In this document: positions 1 through 7,932 of the stretch, in pieces
Numbering within the stretch: position 1 is the first letter of the stretch
Layout of the letters: each line of letters begins with the position of its first letter
Origin: a virus
DNA: 27,595 nt
Strand: one strand, 5' to 3'
IMG/VR virus record: IMGVR_UViG_3300030108_005810
Span: 1-27,595 of that record
Made by a program: the position numbers and the translations under genes
Notes under the pieces: generated by a model
What the model saw: only the letters and a program-made list of their open reading frames with translations
Database searches by the model: none
Told to the model about the DNA's origin: nothing

Positions 1-356
1 GCAATGTAAGAGCAGAATTTATGATGGATGGCACATCAGGCACATCAAATACATTGTTTTTTAAAACACATGATGGATCATCTTTATCTGAAAGATTAAG
101 AGTAACACACACAGGAGCAAAAGTTTCAGGAAGATTAGAAGTTGATGAAATTGTTGGTGCTGATTCCTCTGCGATACAAATTAGCAATTTAGATACAAAT
201 GTAATTTCGTCAAGTGACTCTTCACAAGTTACTGTGGAAGATGGACTGACCATAAACGGGATTGTAGTAATGATGGCAAATCTTCCTACATCTGATCCAG
301 GAAACGCAGGTCAACTGTATAATGATTCAGGTGTTCTTAAAGTATCATCTGGCTAG
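1..356 (+). CDS. C-terminal part of a phage tail-fibre or other structural protein (partial)
   Basis: The frame is open from base 3 and runs to TAG at 354-356, so the 5' end lies outside the window. The first ATG at 21 is probably internal. The visible 117 or so residues are rich in Ser, Asp and Thr with DSS triplets, and alternate short beta-like stretches with turns. They end in LPTSDPGNAGQLYNDSGVLK, a C-terminus seen in many marine phage fibre or neck-associated proteins. The same DSS-rich texture appears in the fibre genes at 2559 and 4089, so all probably belong to the virion adhesion apparatus. Which fibre this is cannot be decided. The gene ends five bases before the stop of the minus-strand radical SAM gene. 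Confidence 0.7.
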   Translation, partial: NVRAEFMMDGTSGTSNTLFFKTHDGSSLSERLRVTHTGAKVSGRLEVDEIVGADSSAIQISNLDTNVISSSDSSQVTVEDGLTINGIVVMMANLPTSDPGNAGQLYNDSGVLKVSSG

Positions 357-361
357 TATAT

Positions 362-2224
362 CTATTTTTTGACAACTTTGGTTTTCCAATTTTGATTTAA
401 TCTGCTAGATACAATAAAATTTCCATACGTCTTAAATTTTTTTTCAATGCCAGAATTTTTTACTACATAAACATTCTGCTGTTCTTTTAAATTTTCATCA
501 GCATACAAATATTCAAAAACATTTGTATCCATTAATATTTCATATTCTAATTCTTGACCAAAATGTTTTTGTTTATGGTTTTGTAATTTGATTACATCTT
601 CTGTCTGGAATACATCATATGTTTTCATAAATGTGTCTAATTCTTGTAAAAACTTATTTCTTTGATAATCTCCTATGTCGTTAAACATGCCAATGAACTG
701 TATTCCTTCTAATAATTTTTCTGTGTTTCTTTGTTCAACATGATCAACTAATATTTGAAAGTGACTGTATAGTACTGTGCTTGAGTTTCCTACAAAATAT
801 TCATACAAACTATAATACACGTCTGTGAGCTTTATATTTTTCTGTTTTGATATGTACCGACAGACAACATCACAAAAGCCACTACTGTTCAAATGTTCCA
901 TTAAAAATGTAATAGTGCTGGCTTTTTCAAATTCTTTTACACTCATAGAATTTGTACCAATTACTTTTTCAACCACTTCTTTAACATAAGGACTGTCACC
1001 TATTTGATTAGTTTGTGTAATGATGCCATATTTTTTTCTATACTCTGGAGATGACATCTCAGCATTGGGTAACATTGTTAATAAATTTACTGTAGCCACT
1101 ATACCTAGATCATGAAATCTTTCAAGTGTCGAGACAAAACTATCATAGGTTTCTTCGGGCAAAGGCAAAATTAGTTCTGTGGCAATGTTCACATCATTTT
1201 CTTCACATATCTTAAAAATTTTATAAAAATTTTCTAAAGATATATTTTTCCTTTTAATTGCTTTGCCTGTAAGTTCATTTAGAGATTGGAATGATGCCAT
1301 AAAACGTCTTACAAGTTTTTTTTCTGTCAATGGTCTCACAATATCCAAAAGTGATTCTGTAAACACTTTGTTCCAGTTGGTATCAAATATTTGTGGATAG
1401 TTGTATTTGTTGTGTAACTGTACCATGTATTCAGCTATTTCTACATCTCTGTCTTTAAAAATGCCAAAGTTAGCATCAGCATTAGAAACTAGTTCAACTT
1501 CATTTTTTGCCATCCATTCAAGTTCTTGTTTTACTCGATGTATTCCAACTTTTTTTACTTTACCAAATTCTAGATTCCCCCAATCACAAAAAGTACAACC
1601 AAAAGGACATCCTCTATTTGTTTCTATTATAGCATTTAAAACTACTTTGGTTCCTTTGTATTTTTTAATTAGATCATCAAACAATCCCAAAGTGTAAGGA
1701 CTTGGAATATCATCTAAGTTTACTATCCGATGACATGGAAAAGTTTTCAGTGTATTCTCTTCTAAGTATCCAATGCTACCCATGTCGACTTCTTTTCCTA
1801 AAATATGGTTCAATAAATTAACAAACGCTAATTCTCCTTCTCTATAAATTACAAAATCAATAAAATTATTTTCTTTTAAAAAATTTTCATCCTGATATGG
1901 TACACTTGGACCGCCAAAGAATATAATACAACTTGGAAATTTTTTTTTAATTGCTTTTGCTAAAGTAACATTATATTGATGATTCCAAACAAAACTGCTA
2001 AAACCAAATATAGCAGGGTTGTCTAAACTATTGACAATGTCTTCAATCGGTTCTTTCTTTATTAAAAATTCTTTCAAAGCAAAGTGTTTCATAATGTTTT
2101 GGTCTAACGTAGCATTAGCCCAGAGCACTCCTACACTGTATGGAAAATACATAAACTCATGCTGTGATTCTGAAGGGGTTTCAATGTTAAATTGACAAAG
2201 ATATACATTCATTTTTTTAATCAC
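362..2224 (-). CDS. B12-binding-type radical SAM protein
   Basis: A 620-residue protein with the layout of cobalamin-dependent radical SAM enzymes. The N-terminal Rossmann-like part includes FFGGPSVP at about 102-109 and YREGE at 127-131, both typical of B12-binding radical SAM proteins. The SAM/4Fe-4S motif follows as C206-x3-C210-x2-C213 within RGCPFGCTFCDWG. The long C-terminal region (about 430-620) is unassigned. The start is GTG at 2224-2222, which overlaps the TGA stop of the upstream zinc-ribbon gene by four bases (GTGA), so translation is probably coupled. An ATG five codons in is an alternative start. The gene lies antisense between tail-fibre genes, so it looks like an inserted accessory unit. 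Substrate unknown: members of this broad class methylate or rearrange unreactive carbon centres. The radical SAM assignment is firm. The B12 dependence is likely from the N-terminal motifs. Confidence 0.85.
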   Translation of the reverse strand: MIKKMNVYLCQFNIETPSESQHEFMYFPYSVGVLWANATLDQNIMKHFALKEFLIKKEPIEDIVNSLDNPAIFGFSSFVWNHQYNVTLAKAIKKKFPSCIIFFGGPSVPYQDENFLKENNFIDFVIYREGELAFVNLLNHILGKEVDMGSIGYLEENTLKTFPCHRIVNLDDIPSPYTLGLFDDLIKKYKGTKVVLNAIIETNRGCPFGCTFCDWGNLEFGKVKKVGIHRVKQELEWMAKNEVELVSNADANFGIFKDRDVEIAEYMVQLHNKYNYPQIFDTNWNKVFTESLLDIVRPLTEKKLVRRFMASFQSLNELTGKAIKRKNISLENFYKIFKICEENDVNIATELILPLPEETYDSFVSTLERFHDLGIVATVNLLTMLPNAEMSSPEYRKKYGIITQTNQIGDSPYVKEVVEKVIGTNSMSVKEFEKASTITFLMEHLNSSGFCDVVCRYISKQKNIKLTDVYYSLYEYFVGNSSTVLYSHFQILVDHVEQRNTEKLLEGIQFIGMFNDIGDYQRNKFLQELDTFMKTYDVFQTEDVIKLQNHKQKHFGQELEYEILMDTNVFEYLYADENLKEQQNVYVVKNSGIEKKFKTYGNFIVSSRLNQNWKTKVVKK

Positions 2225-2502
2225 AGTTTTATCTCAGTTGAACTAGCGTCAATCCTATAAATTTTACGCATCTCAACGCCCACCTTTTGGGCATATCTAT
2301 AAACATCACACTTTGGACAAACATGATGAAACTTGTTAGAAGCTCTCGAAGGAGTTACTTTTGATTTAGCTCTTAAAAATCCTTTATTACAAGAATCGCA
2401 CTGAAAGTGACACACAGTCCTGCGTCTTTTAAAATTATGTAGATTTCCCAACTTAGATCGACGCTGGTGTAGATGTATTTCTGTGGTTTCTTTGATAAAC
2501 AT
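2221..2502 (-). CDS. Small zinc-ribbon protein
   Basis: A 93-residue basic protein with two CxxC knuckles, C35-x2-C38 (CDSC) and C62-x2-C65 (CPKC), 23 residues apart. This is the spacing expected of a four-cysteine zinc ribbon. C31 and the H59/H60 pair lie close by. An Arg/Lys-rich stretch (about 14-28) precedes the ribbon, which suggests nucleic-acid binding, but no named family is recognised. It is the first gene of a two-gene minus-strand unit and shares a GTGA overlap with the radical SAM gene, so the two may work together. Its ATG lies about 20 bases downstream of a minus-strand late-promoter motif, and no strong ribosome site is visible in that gap. It could be a transcription or translation modulator, or an accessory to the radical SAM enzyme. 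That is inference. Confidence 0.7.
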   Translation of the reverse strand: MFIKETTEIHLHQRRSKLGNLHNFKRRRTVCHFQCDSCNKGFLRAKSKVTPSRASNKFHHVCPKCDVYRYAQKVGVEMRKIYRIDASSTEIKL

Positions 2503-2522
2503 TTACTTTAGGTTTGTAGAAA

Positions 2523-2535
2523 TATTTAGTAAATA
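2523..2535. promoter_or_regulatory. Divergent, overlapping late promoters (inverted TAAATA motifs)
   Basis: The bases TATTTAGTAAATA form an inverted repeat around position 2529. Read on the plus strand, AGTAAATA (2528-2535) matches the T4-like late -10 element. Read on the minus strand, ACTAAATA (2530 to 2523) does too. The plus side would serve the 462-aa fibre gene through a leader of about 18 bases. The minus side would serve the zinc-ribbon and radical SAM pair. The T4 late motif TATAAATA and its cyanophage form NATAAATA are established. The bidirectional use is inferred. Confidence 0.6.
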
Positions 2536-2558
2536 AACTTACCAGAGGAGAACATAAT

Positions 2559-3947
2559 ATGTCACAACAGAGTATTAACATAGGATCGGCGGCAAACGAC
2601 GGAACCGGTGATCCGCTTAGAACGGCGTTTGATAAAATAAACGACAACTTCAATGAAGTGTATGACAAACTAGGTGGTTCATCACTTTCAAACATAACAC
2701 TTTCAGGATCAACAATCACTAACACAATTACCAATGGCGATATCACTATAGACCCAAACGGTACAGGCACAGTTTTTATTAATGGCCCATTAGAAGTAAG
2801 AGGCTCATCAACAGAAATCAATACAACCTCTTTACAGGTAGAGGACAATTTATTAGAACTCAACAGAAACTCCTCTGGTGGAGATGTTGACGCTGGTATT
2901 TTTATAAACAGAGGCGCGGCACTTGATTCTGCGTTTTTCTATTGGAATGAAGGTGAAGATAAATTTAAGGCAGTAACATCAACATCAGATGATTCAGTAA
3001 CAACTGCTGTAACTGATACTGCTACAGCAACTATCGTTGCTAATATTGACACACAAAACATGAATGCTATTGATGGTCAAAGCATCGTTGTAGAAGATTC
3101 CATGCAGATCAGAGGAACCCTGCATGTCGACAACAACGATTCATCATCGAGATCAGTTTTTGTAGAAGGTAGCATTGATGCCACTGACGGTGTGTTTGCT
3201 AGTTTTGTAACAGCTGACAACTTGAATGGTTTTATTTCAGGTGATTTTGGAACACAAAACAATATTAATAAAATTGGTAGCGGTGCTGTTAAATTTAACA
3301 CAAACGGAGAGATAAAAGACGCAAACACAAACGATGTGCAGATCAATAATTTGACCACAAACGGAAACATTGTGCTACAACCACAAGGCACAGGCGGCGT
3401 GATTATCAATGGACCTATATCTTCATCTGACTCTTCAGAACTAGAAATCAATGAGATTTTGAAAGTAAATGAAACTCTTATTGTTAATCAAATTGGTTGT
3501 GAAGACTCTTCATCAGTTATTTTCCAAGATCCTGTCCAAGTAAATGGTGGATCTTTAACTGTGTTGGCCGGAAAAGTTGCTGGACAATTTTTTGAAAATC
3601 AAGTCCAGAATGATTTAACAACATCCACCACAGCGTTATCTTTAACTGCTGGCGTTCATTTATTAGCATCTGGTGAAGCTGATTACACACTTGCCGCTGG
3701 TTCAGAAGGACAAGTAATGTATCTAGCAATCGCTGGAGGTGATTCCACTACAGGATCAATTGCTAACACAGCTGTTACTTTAAGCCAAGTAAGAGATCCA
3801 GACGATGGTGATGTTTTAGCCACTTACAAGTGGAAGCCTTTCATAGGAAACACAGAAGGCGATTCATCAACACCTAAACGTACATTAGCAATATGTGTGT
3901 TTGCTGGTGGCGCTTGGAACTTAGATAGATTTGGTGACGGCACATAA
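2559..3947 (+). CDS. Phage tail-fibre/structural protein with NDGTGD N-terminus
   Basis: A 462-residue virion protein. The N-terminus, INIGSAANDGTGDPLRTAF followed by DKINDNFNEVYDKL (about 6-38), is the signature found at the start of many T4-like and marine phage fibre or baseplate-associated proteins. An internal duplication is visible: TNGDITIDPNGTGTVFINGP (about 58-77) recurs as TNGNIVLQPQGTGGVIINGP (about 267-286). DSS-rich beta repeats lie between and after. The C-terminus (about 360-462) is less repetitive. The start is well supported by the ribosome site GAGGAG about nine bases before the ATG, in a short leader downstream of the late promoter at 2528-2535. It probably contributes to host recognition or baseplate attachment. 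The exact fibre position is unknown. Confidence 0.8.
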   Translation: MSQQSINIGSAANDGTGDPLRTAFDKINDNFNEVYDKLGGSSLSNITLSGSTITNTITNGDITIDPNGTGTVFINGPLEVRGSSTEINTTSLQVEDNLLELNRNSSGGDVDAGIFINRGAALDSAFFYWNEGEDKFKAVTSTSDDSVTTAVTDTATATIVANIDTQNMNAIDGQSIVVEDSMQIRGTLHVDNNDSSSRSVFVEGSIDATDGVFASFVTADNLNGFISGDFGTQNNINKIGSGAVKFNTNGEIKDANTNDVQINNLTTNGNIVLQPQGTGGVIINGPISSSDSSELEINEILKVNETLIVNQIGCEDSSSVIFQDPVQVNGGSLTVLAGKVAGQFFENQVQNDLTTSTTALSLTAGVHLLASGEADYTLAAGSEGQVMYLAIAGGDSTTGSIANTAVTLSQVRDPDDGDVLATYKWKPFIGNTEGDSSTPKRTLAICVFAGGAWNLDRFGDGT

Positions 3948-3968
3948 AATCTAAACTAGTATAAATTT

Positions 3969-4000
3969 ATTAGACTGTGTGCTTAAATACACAGTCTAAT
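3969..4000 (+). terminator. Perfect 12-bp stem-loop downstream of the fibre gene
   Basis: ATTAGACTGTGT (3969-3980) pairs perfectly with ACACAGTCTAAT (3989-4000) around an eight-base loop. It starts 22 bases after the stop of the 462-aa fibre gene, which suits a terminator or mRNA 3' stabiliser. There is no T-run after it, so classic intrinsic termination is uncertain. The loop and first bases of the right arm contain CTTAAATA (3982-3989), itself similar to a late -10 element, so the same DNA could start the next transcript. Confidence 0.55.
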
Positions 4001-4004
4001 AGAA

Positions 4005-4082
4005 CTCACATAAAAGTGAGACTTATGCGGTAACATCCTCCGCGTAGTGGCTAGAACCCACGTTGGACAGAAACAAAAGGAG
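4005..4082 (+). promoter_or_regulatory. Structured leader of the 157-aa structural gene
   Basis: Three further stem-loops follow the 3969-4000 hairpin. They are CTCAC/GTGAG (4005-4009 with 4016-4020), TATGCGG/CCGCGTA (4024-4030 with 4040-4046, one G-U pair), and GTGG/CCAC (4047-4050 with 4058-4061), which directly abuts the previous stem. The loop of the second contains TCCT (4036-4039), complementary to the AGGA of the ribosome site AAAAGGAG that precedes the ATG at 4089. This could mask the site, or the fold could protect an abundant late mRNA. No known riboswitch family is recognised. The pairings are seen in the sequence. The regulatory role is inferred. Confidence 0.5.
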
Positions 4083-4088
4083 AATAAA

Positions 4089-4562
4089 ATGGGAAGACCA
4101 ATTAATCCAAGTAAAATAGGATCCGGCTCAGGCAAGATCCAAGTTACCAACTACAGACTAACAGGAGAACTAGAAGCAGGAGCTGAAGAAGGCTTAGGTG
4201 CATTCATTGTATCACAAAGATCAACAAGAAAGTTCAAAGTTTCCGCTACAAAACCTTCTGATTCATCAACAGTGACAGAAGTACTCACTCTAGTAAACAA
4301 AGCTGCCGGCGCATTAGGTGAAGGCGAGTTTAGGATTTCGGTTATAAATCCTCTTGACTCATCAACAGACAACGCTTCTAAACTAACCAACAGAACCGTT
4401 GTTGTGGGTGGTATTGGAGCAGATGCTTCATCAGGATCGGACAAGTTCAAGGTGTCTATCGCTGATGGTAATGCTACACAAGGTGGAGCTGCTGTAGGCG
4501 ATGAAGATTTTGATGCCACATCAGTTGCGGCATTAGGTATCGCAAACATAGACTCACAGTAA
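4089..4562 (+). CDS. Small repeat-containing virion protein (MGRPIN family-like)
   Basis: A 157-residue protein starting MGRPINPSKIG, an N-terminus I associate with small conserved structural proteins of marine T4-like phages. Its body has three related units, FKVSATKPSDSST, FRISVINPLDSST and FKVSIADGNATQ, at roughly 50-62, 82-94 and 119-130. This suggests a beta-repeat fold. The start at 4089 is preferred over an in-frame ATG at 4047 because AAAAGGAG sits seven bases upstream and the 4047-4088 segment is part of the hairpin-rich leader. It lies between two fibre-type genes and is followed by its own downstream late promoter, so a virion role is likely. The function within the particle is unknown. 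Confidence 0.7.
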   Translation: MGRPINPSKIGSGSGKIQVTNYRLTGELEAGAEEGLGAFIVSQRSTRKFKVSATKPSDSSTVTEVLTLVNKAAGALGEGEFRISVINPLDSSTDNASKLTNRTVVVGGIGADASSGSDKFKVSIADGNATQGGAAVGDEDFDATSVAALGIANIDSQ

Positions 4563-4601
4563 TCTAAATCAACAGTGGGTGTTTCCACATCCACTGTTTC
4601 C

Positions 4602-4609
4602 AATAAATA
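4602..4609 (+). promoter_or_regulatory. Late promoter motif AATAAATA, six bases before the ATG
   Basis: AATAAATA followed by TTACAA and then the ATG at 4616. T4 late promoters place this element at -13 to -6, so transcription would start one base before or at the start codon. No ribosome site fits in the gap. The spacing and the bases ATACAA/TTACAA match the site at 7328 closely. Confidence 0.6.
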
Positions 4610-4615
4610 TTACAA

Positions 4616-5713
4616 ATGGCATTACCAACCTGGCAAACTCCTTCTGGATCATTGGGCGAAATAGATGAAAGAACTAGTTACTCCAATCAGTTATCTGTGA
4701 CTGATGCGGATGGAGACAATCTAACATTCTCATTACACGCTGGATCACTGCCTTCTGGATTGAACCTATCAAAAACAGGATTGATATCAGGCACACCCAC
4801 TGAGGTCATTGAACGCACGGAGAAACAATTTGTGGTAAGGGTAACTGATGGCGTCAATAGTGTTGATAGAACATTTAAACTGTTTGTTGAAGGATCTGAT
4901 GCTCCAACATGGACCACCGCAGCTGGATCTTTAGGTACAATTAACGATGGTGAATATTTAGACTTCCAATTGGTAGCTACTGATAATGATTCTGATATAA
5001 AATTTTATAAAATTGTTGCTGGCGATTTGCCAGGAAATGTAACTTTAAACACTGAGACTGGAAAACTTTCTGGCGTAATACTTCCTGTGCCACAAGTTGC
5101 TTACGATTCATCTGCTTTAGGATTTGATGCTGTGGCATTTGATGAATCTCAACCATTTGATCTTGTTGTACGATCAGGTTCAATTGACAGATTATATGAA
5201 TTTACAGTGCGAGTGTCTGATGGAATATCACACAGTGATAGGAAGTTTAGCCTTGATGTACGTGGCCTGTCACAAGTAAAGGCTGATACTTTATCATTAT
5301 CAACTGATGATACAACAATTACTGCTGATGCTTCAGATGTTAGATCATTATATTTTATTACACCCGCAGGAAACTTGGCAAATCTTAAACACGACAACTA
5401 TCATATTATTAAACTTCAGGTTATAGATCCTGATGCCGCTTTAGGATTAGACGGAGATAGTTCTTTGTCATACAAATTAACATCCGGTACACTTCCAACT
5501 GGACTTAGTCTTGATTCACAAACAGGAACAATATTTGGTTATGTCAATAGATTTACACAAGCAGTTACAGCTTTTACTTTTACAATTGAAGTTACAAAAA
5601 GTTCAGCATTTTTTGTTGATCAAAAAATATCAAGAAGTTTCCAAATTGATATTTTAGGTGAATTATATCAGGCAGTCCAATGGACTCCAGTTGAAAAGGA
5701 ACTAGTGATTTGA
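4616..5713 (+). CDS. Structural protein with cadherin-like/He_PIG Ig repeats
   Basis: A 365-residue protein built from putative-Ig (He_PIG/cadherin-like) units. The first (about 22-85) has DADGDNLTFSL, GSLPSGLNLS and TGLISGTPTE. The second (about 110-155) has GDLPGNVTLNTETGKLSG. The third (about 265-325) has LPTGLSLDSQTGTIFGYV. Such repeats are common in phage fibres and bind surfaces or carbohydrate. The repeat series seems to continue at the N-terminus of the next gene, which starts at a TTG overlapping this stop by four bases in the -1 frame. The two proteins are probably translated together and may form one complex. The gene is the first after a late promoter with almost no leader. A virion fibre or baseplate role is likely, but the exact T4 counterpart cannot be assigned. 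Confidence 0.75.
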   Translation: MALPTWQTPSGSLGEIDERTSYSNQLSVTDADGDNLTFSLHAGSLPSGLNLSKTGLISGTPTEVIERTEKQFVVRVTDGVNSVDRTFKLFVEGSDAPTWTTAAGSLGTINDGEYLDFQLVATDNDSDIKFYKIVAGDLPGNVTLNTETGKLSGVILPVPQVAYDSSALGFDAVAFDESQPFDLVVRSGSIDRLYEFTVRVSDGISHSDRKFSLDVRGLSQVKADTLSLSTDDTTITADASDVRSLYFITPAGNLANLKHDNYHIIKLQVIDPDAALGLDGDSSLSYKLTSGTLPTGLSLDSQTGTIFGYVNRFTQAVTAFTFTIEVTKSSAFFVDQKISRSFQIDILGELYQAVQWTPVEKELVI

Positions 5714-7329
5714 GTGCTACAATAAACCTAGGAAAAATAACAACTGGGAAGTTAAGTTTGTTTACAATCAAAGCAACTTCCACACAAAATGTTATATTGA
5801 GTTATGAATATAAAGAAGGTAGATTGCCTCCAGGACTTTCAATTGCTGTTGATGGCGGAGTACAAGGCAAGTGTGGCACTGATGTATTTGATGTAGACAA
5901 CGGATTAACCACATTTGATAATGGCAACACAACAACTGACAGAGATTATGTTTTTACTGTGAAGGCCACAGGACAATTTGGAAACGTCTCCAGCGAACAA
6001 AGTTTCAAAATTACTGTGTTAAAAGACACACATGATGAAATATCTAATGTGTTTGGCCAAATATTCGTTGACGAAACACAAAGAGATGCATTCACAAACT
6101 TTGTAACAGACAACAAATTATTTCCTAATGATGATTTATTTAGGCCTTATGACCTTAATTTTGATACCAAGTTTCCAAAATTCCTGTTCCTTTCTGGAGT
6201 ACACTTGAAGTTTCTAAGTGAACTACAATCATACTTAAAAAATAATACCTATGACTTTACATTAAGATTTGGTGAATTTAAGGTAGCACAAGCAAAAGAC
6301 GATATAGGAGATGTGCTGTATGATGTAATATATGCTGAACTAGAAGATCCAAAGACTGGCGCCAACAAATTTACAAATTACAACACCAAATTACCTAATA
6401 TACTTTCTCAAATAAGAGCAGACTCGTTAGGATTATTGTCTGATATGTCTATGAGCATACCTGGAGGTTATGTTAAAAATTTGTATAGTAATGACATCAT
6501 TAATATGCAGGATGAGATAAAGAATCAAACAACAGTTGAAAACTATAAGTATCTTCCTCGCTGGATGCAGTCTTATCAAAACGATAATCAAGTGTTAGGT
6601 TACAAAATTGTTCTGCCAATCAAATTTGTTAAACCAGGACAAGGCGCAAAAGTTTTATATAGAATACAGAATCAAAACACCTATGATATACAAACACTAA
6701 CCGCATCGTTTGACAGATGGATATTCGATAACAATTTAGGTACTAAATTTAATTTTGATACCACAGTGACTGATACTGGTGATGGATCAACTGTATCTTT
6801 TAATTCTCCATATAAAATTACAAAGCCACAACAAGTGGTGGTTACTTTGGATGATGAAATAACTTCATCATTTGTTATTTCTTTTCCAGTTACTTCTGAT
6901 ACTGCTGAGATCACAACAGATAGTGCTGTGTTATCAACAGACATACAAAATCCTAGTACCACCAGGATAGTATTTGCTACAGCACCAGGATCAGGAGTAA
7001 CTATTGTTGTTAAGCTAAAAGAAACAACATTTGGTAAAAAGGTTGTTACTACTTTCGATACCAGTATATCTGCTACTGCTGACACAAATTTAGTAAAAGC
7101 GGATGAAGAGTTATTAACAGCAGATGGATTAGACTTGCCATTGCGATTTGGCCAAGACGATGTTGGCGAACACACAACTTTTGACAATAATGGTACTAGA
7201 TTTATTGGTGAAGAAGTAACTTTTGACAGAAAATCATCACCAGAAACACAACTACTATTCAATAATAAATCCATTCTTGATAATATAACTACTGTATCAA
7301 AACAAAGGAAATTAGTGCGATCACTCTAA
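5710..7329 (+). CDS. Large marine T4-like structural (baseplate/fibre-type) protein
   Basis: A 539-residue protein. The first 110 or so residues hold a further Ig-like unit (GRLPPGLSIAVDGGVQGK, then FTVKATGQFGN). The middle (about 110-310) contains FVDETQRDAFTNFVTDN, PYDLNFDTKFPKFLFLSGV, RFGEFKVAQAKDDIGDVLYD and LPRWMQSYQNDNQVLGYKIV. I associate this arrangement with a conserved structural protein of cyanophages and pelagiphages. The C-terminal 200 residues are Thr/Ser/Asp-rich beta repeats. The TTG start is supported by AAGGAA seven bases upstream and by the TTGA overlap with the preceding stop. The frame is open only 15 bases further upstream, so no ATG start is available. A -1 frameshift fusion to the upstream gene is a less likely alternative. 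Confidence 0.75.
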   Translation: MSATINLGKITTGKLSLFTIKATSTQNVILSYEYKEGRLPPGLSIAVDGGVQGKCGTDVFDVDNGLTTFDNGNTTTDRDYVFTVKATGQFGNVSSEQSFKITVLKDTHDEISNVFGQIFVDETQRDAFTNFVTDNKLFPNDDLFRPYDLNFDTKFPKFLFLSGVHLKFLSELQSYLKNNTYDFTLRFGEFKVAQAKDDIGDVLYDVIYAELEDPKTGANKFTNYNTKLPNILSQIRADSLGLLSDMSMSIPGGYVKNLYSNDIINMQDEIKNQTTVENYKYLPRWMQSYQNDNQVLGYKIVLPIKFVKPGQGAKVLYRIQNQNTYDIQTLTASFDRWIFDNNLGTKFNFDTTVTDTGDGSTVSFNSPYKITKPQQVVVTLDDEITSSFVISFPVTSDTAEITTDSAVLSTDIQNPSTTRIVFATAPGSGVTIVVKLKETTFGKKVVTTFDTSISATADTNLVKADEELLTADGLDLPLRFGQDDVGEHTTFDNNGTRFIGEEVTFDRKSSPETQLLFNNKSILDNITTVSKQRKLVRSL

Positions 7330-7335
7330 TAAATA
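7328..7335 (+). promoter_or_regulatory. Late promoter motif AATAAATA, six bases before the ATG
   Basis: AATAAATA, then ATACAA, then the ATG at 7342. It overlaps the stop region of the preceding gene. The geometry is the same as at 4602, so a leaderless or one-base-leader mRNA is predicted. Confidence 0.6.
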
Positions 7336-7341
7336 ATACAA

Positions 7342-7929
7342 ATGACAAGTGCTATTACAACAACATCAATTGACGCAACTTATCCTGTCGCAGGACAAGA
7401 TAATGATTCACAGGGATTTAGAGACAATTTTTCCCAAATAAAAACACAGTTAGGCACTGCCGCTACTGAAATAACTGCTTTACAATCATCAAGGGCAACA
7501 ACAAATGCCACCACTGATTTTAATGGACACGATGTAAAACGAGCAAATTTACAAGATTGGGGACAAAAAATTGTTGCCAAGGGCACTGTATCAGGATCTG
7601 TCTCATGTGACTTCGAAGATGGCAATGTAGTAACACTAACAACTTCAGGTGATGTAACACTGTCTTTTTCAAACTTTCCATTAGAAGATGATGGCTCAAC
7701 TAATACATTTGCTAGTATGAAAATTCTACTTACTAAAGGCACTTCGACACATTCAGTGACACTTACTGGGGTATCACTTCCTACAAGTTTTGAAAGTCCA
7801 GATTCATCTACTCTTGGACAACAAGAGGCATTTCCTAATAGAAAGTCTACATTTGTTTTTGATGTGTTTTCAGTTGATGGCGGCACAACAAAACTTGCTT
7901 CACAAGTGCTTGAATATCCAGGCAGTTAA
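7342..7929 (+). CDS. Tail-fibre/baseplate-type protein with DNDSQGFRDNF motif
   Basis: A 195-residue protein. Its N-terminus, TYPVAGQDNDSQGFRDNFSQIKTQL (about 14-38, quoted in parts: YPVAGQDNDSQGF then RDNFSQIKTQL), is a recurrent motif at the start of marine T4-like virion proteins. It is analogous to the NDGTGD motif of the gene at 2559. The rest is beta-rich with many Thr, Ser and Gly residues and no enzyme motif. It follows the large structural gene directly, after a late promoter, and precedes two short conserved genes of the same cluster. A short fibre or baseplate component is likely. No symbol is assigned. Confidence 0.7.
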   Translation: MTSAITTTSIDATYPVAGQDNDSQGFRDNFSQIKTQLGTAATEITALQSSRATTNATTDFNGHDVKRANLQDWGQKIVAKGTVSGSVSCDFEDGNVVTLTTSGDVTLSFSNFPLEDDGSTNTFASMKILLTKGTSTHSVTLTGVSLPTSFESPDSSTLGQQEAFPNRKSTFVFDVFSVDGGTTKLASQVLEYPGS

Positions 7930-7932
7930 TAA

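Noticed and set aside
2453-2863. Minus-strand frame of 136 codons covering the start of the 462-aa fibre gene
   Set aside because: It runs across the divergent promoter and the well-supported ribosome site of the fibre gene, and its translation shows no domain.
3950-4088. A tRNA or tRNA-like gene in the hairpin-rich leader
   Set aside because: No acceptor-stem pairing, T-loop GTTCGAAT-like sequence or anticodon arm of proper size could be laid out.
5690-5713. A programmed -1 frameshift signal at the junction of the two Ig-repeat genes
   Set aside because: No X-XXY-YYZ heptamer in the correct frame was found. GAAAAGG is only a weak slip site, and AAGGAA serves well as the ribosome site for the TTG start.
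6681-7274. A 197-codon open frame on the minus strand inside the 539-aa structural gene
   Set aside because: Its Ser/Val/Thr-rich, low-complexity translation is the reverse image of the repeat-rich plus-strand gene. It has no start context and is not conserved-looking. The same holds for long antisense frames at 4151-4603, 7380-7886 and 21913-22542.
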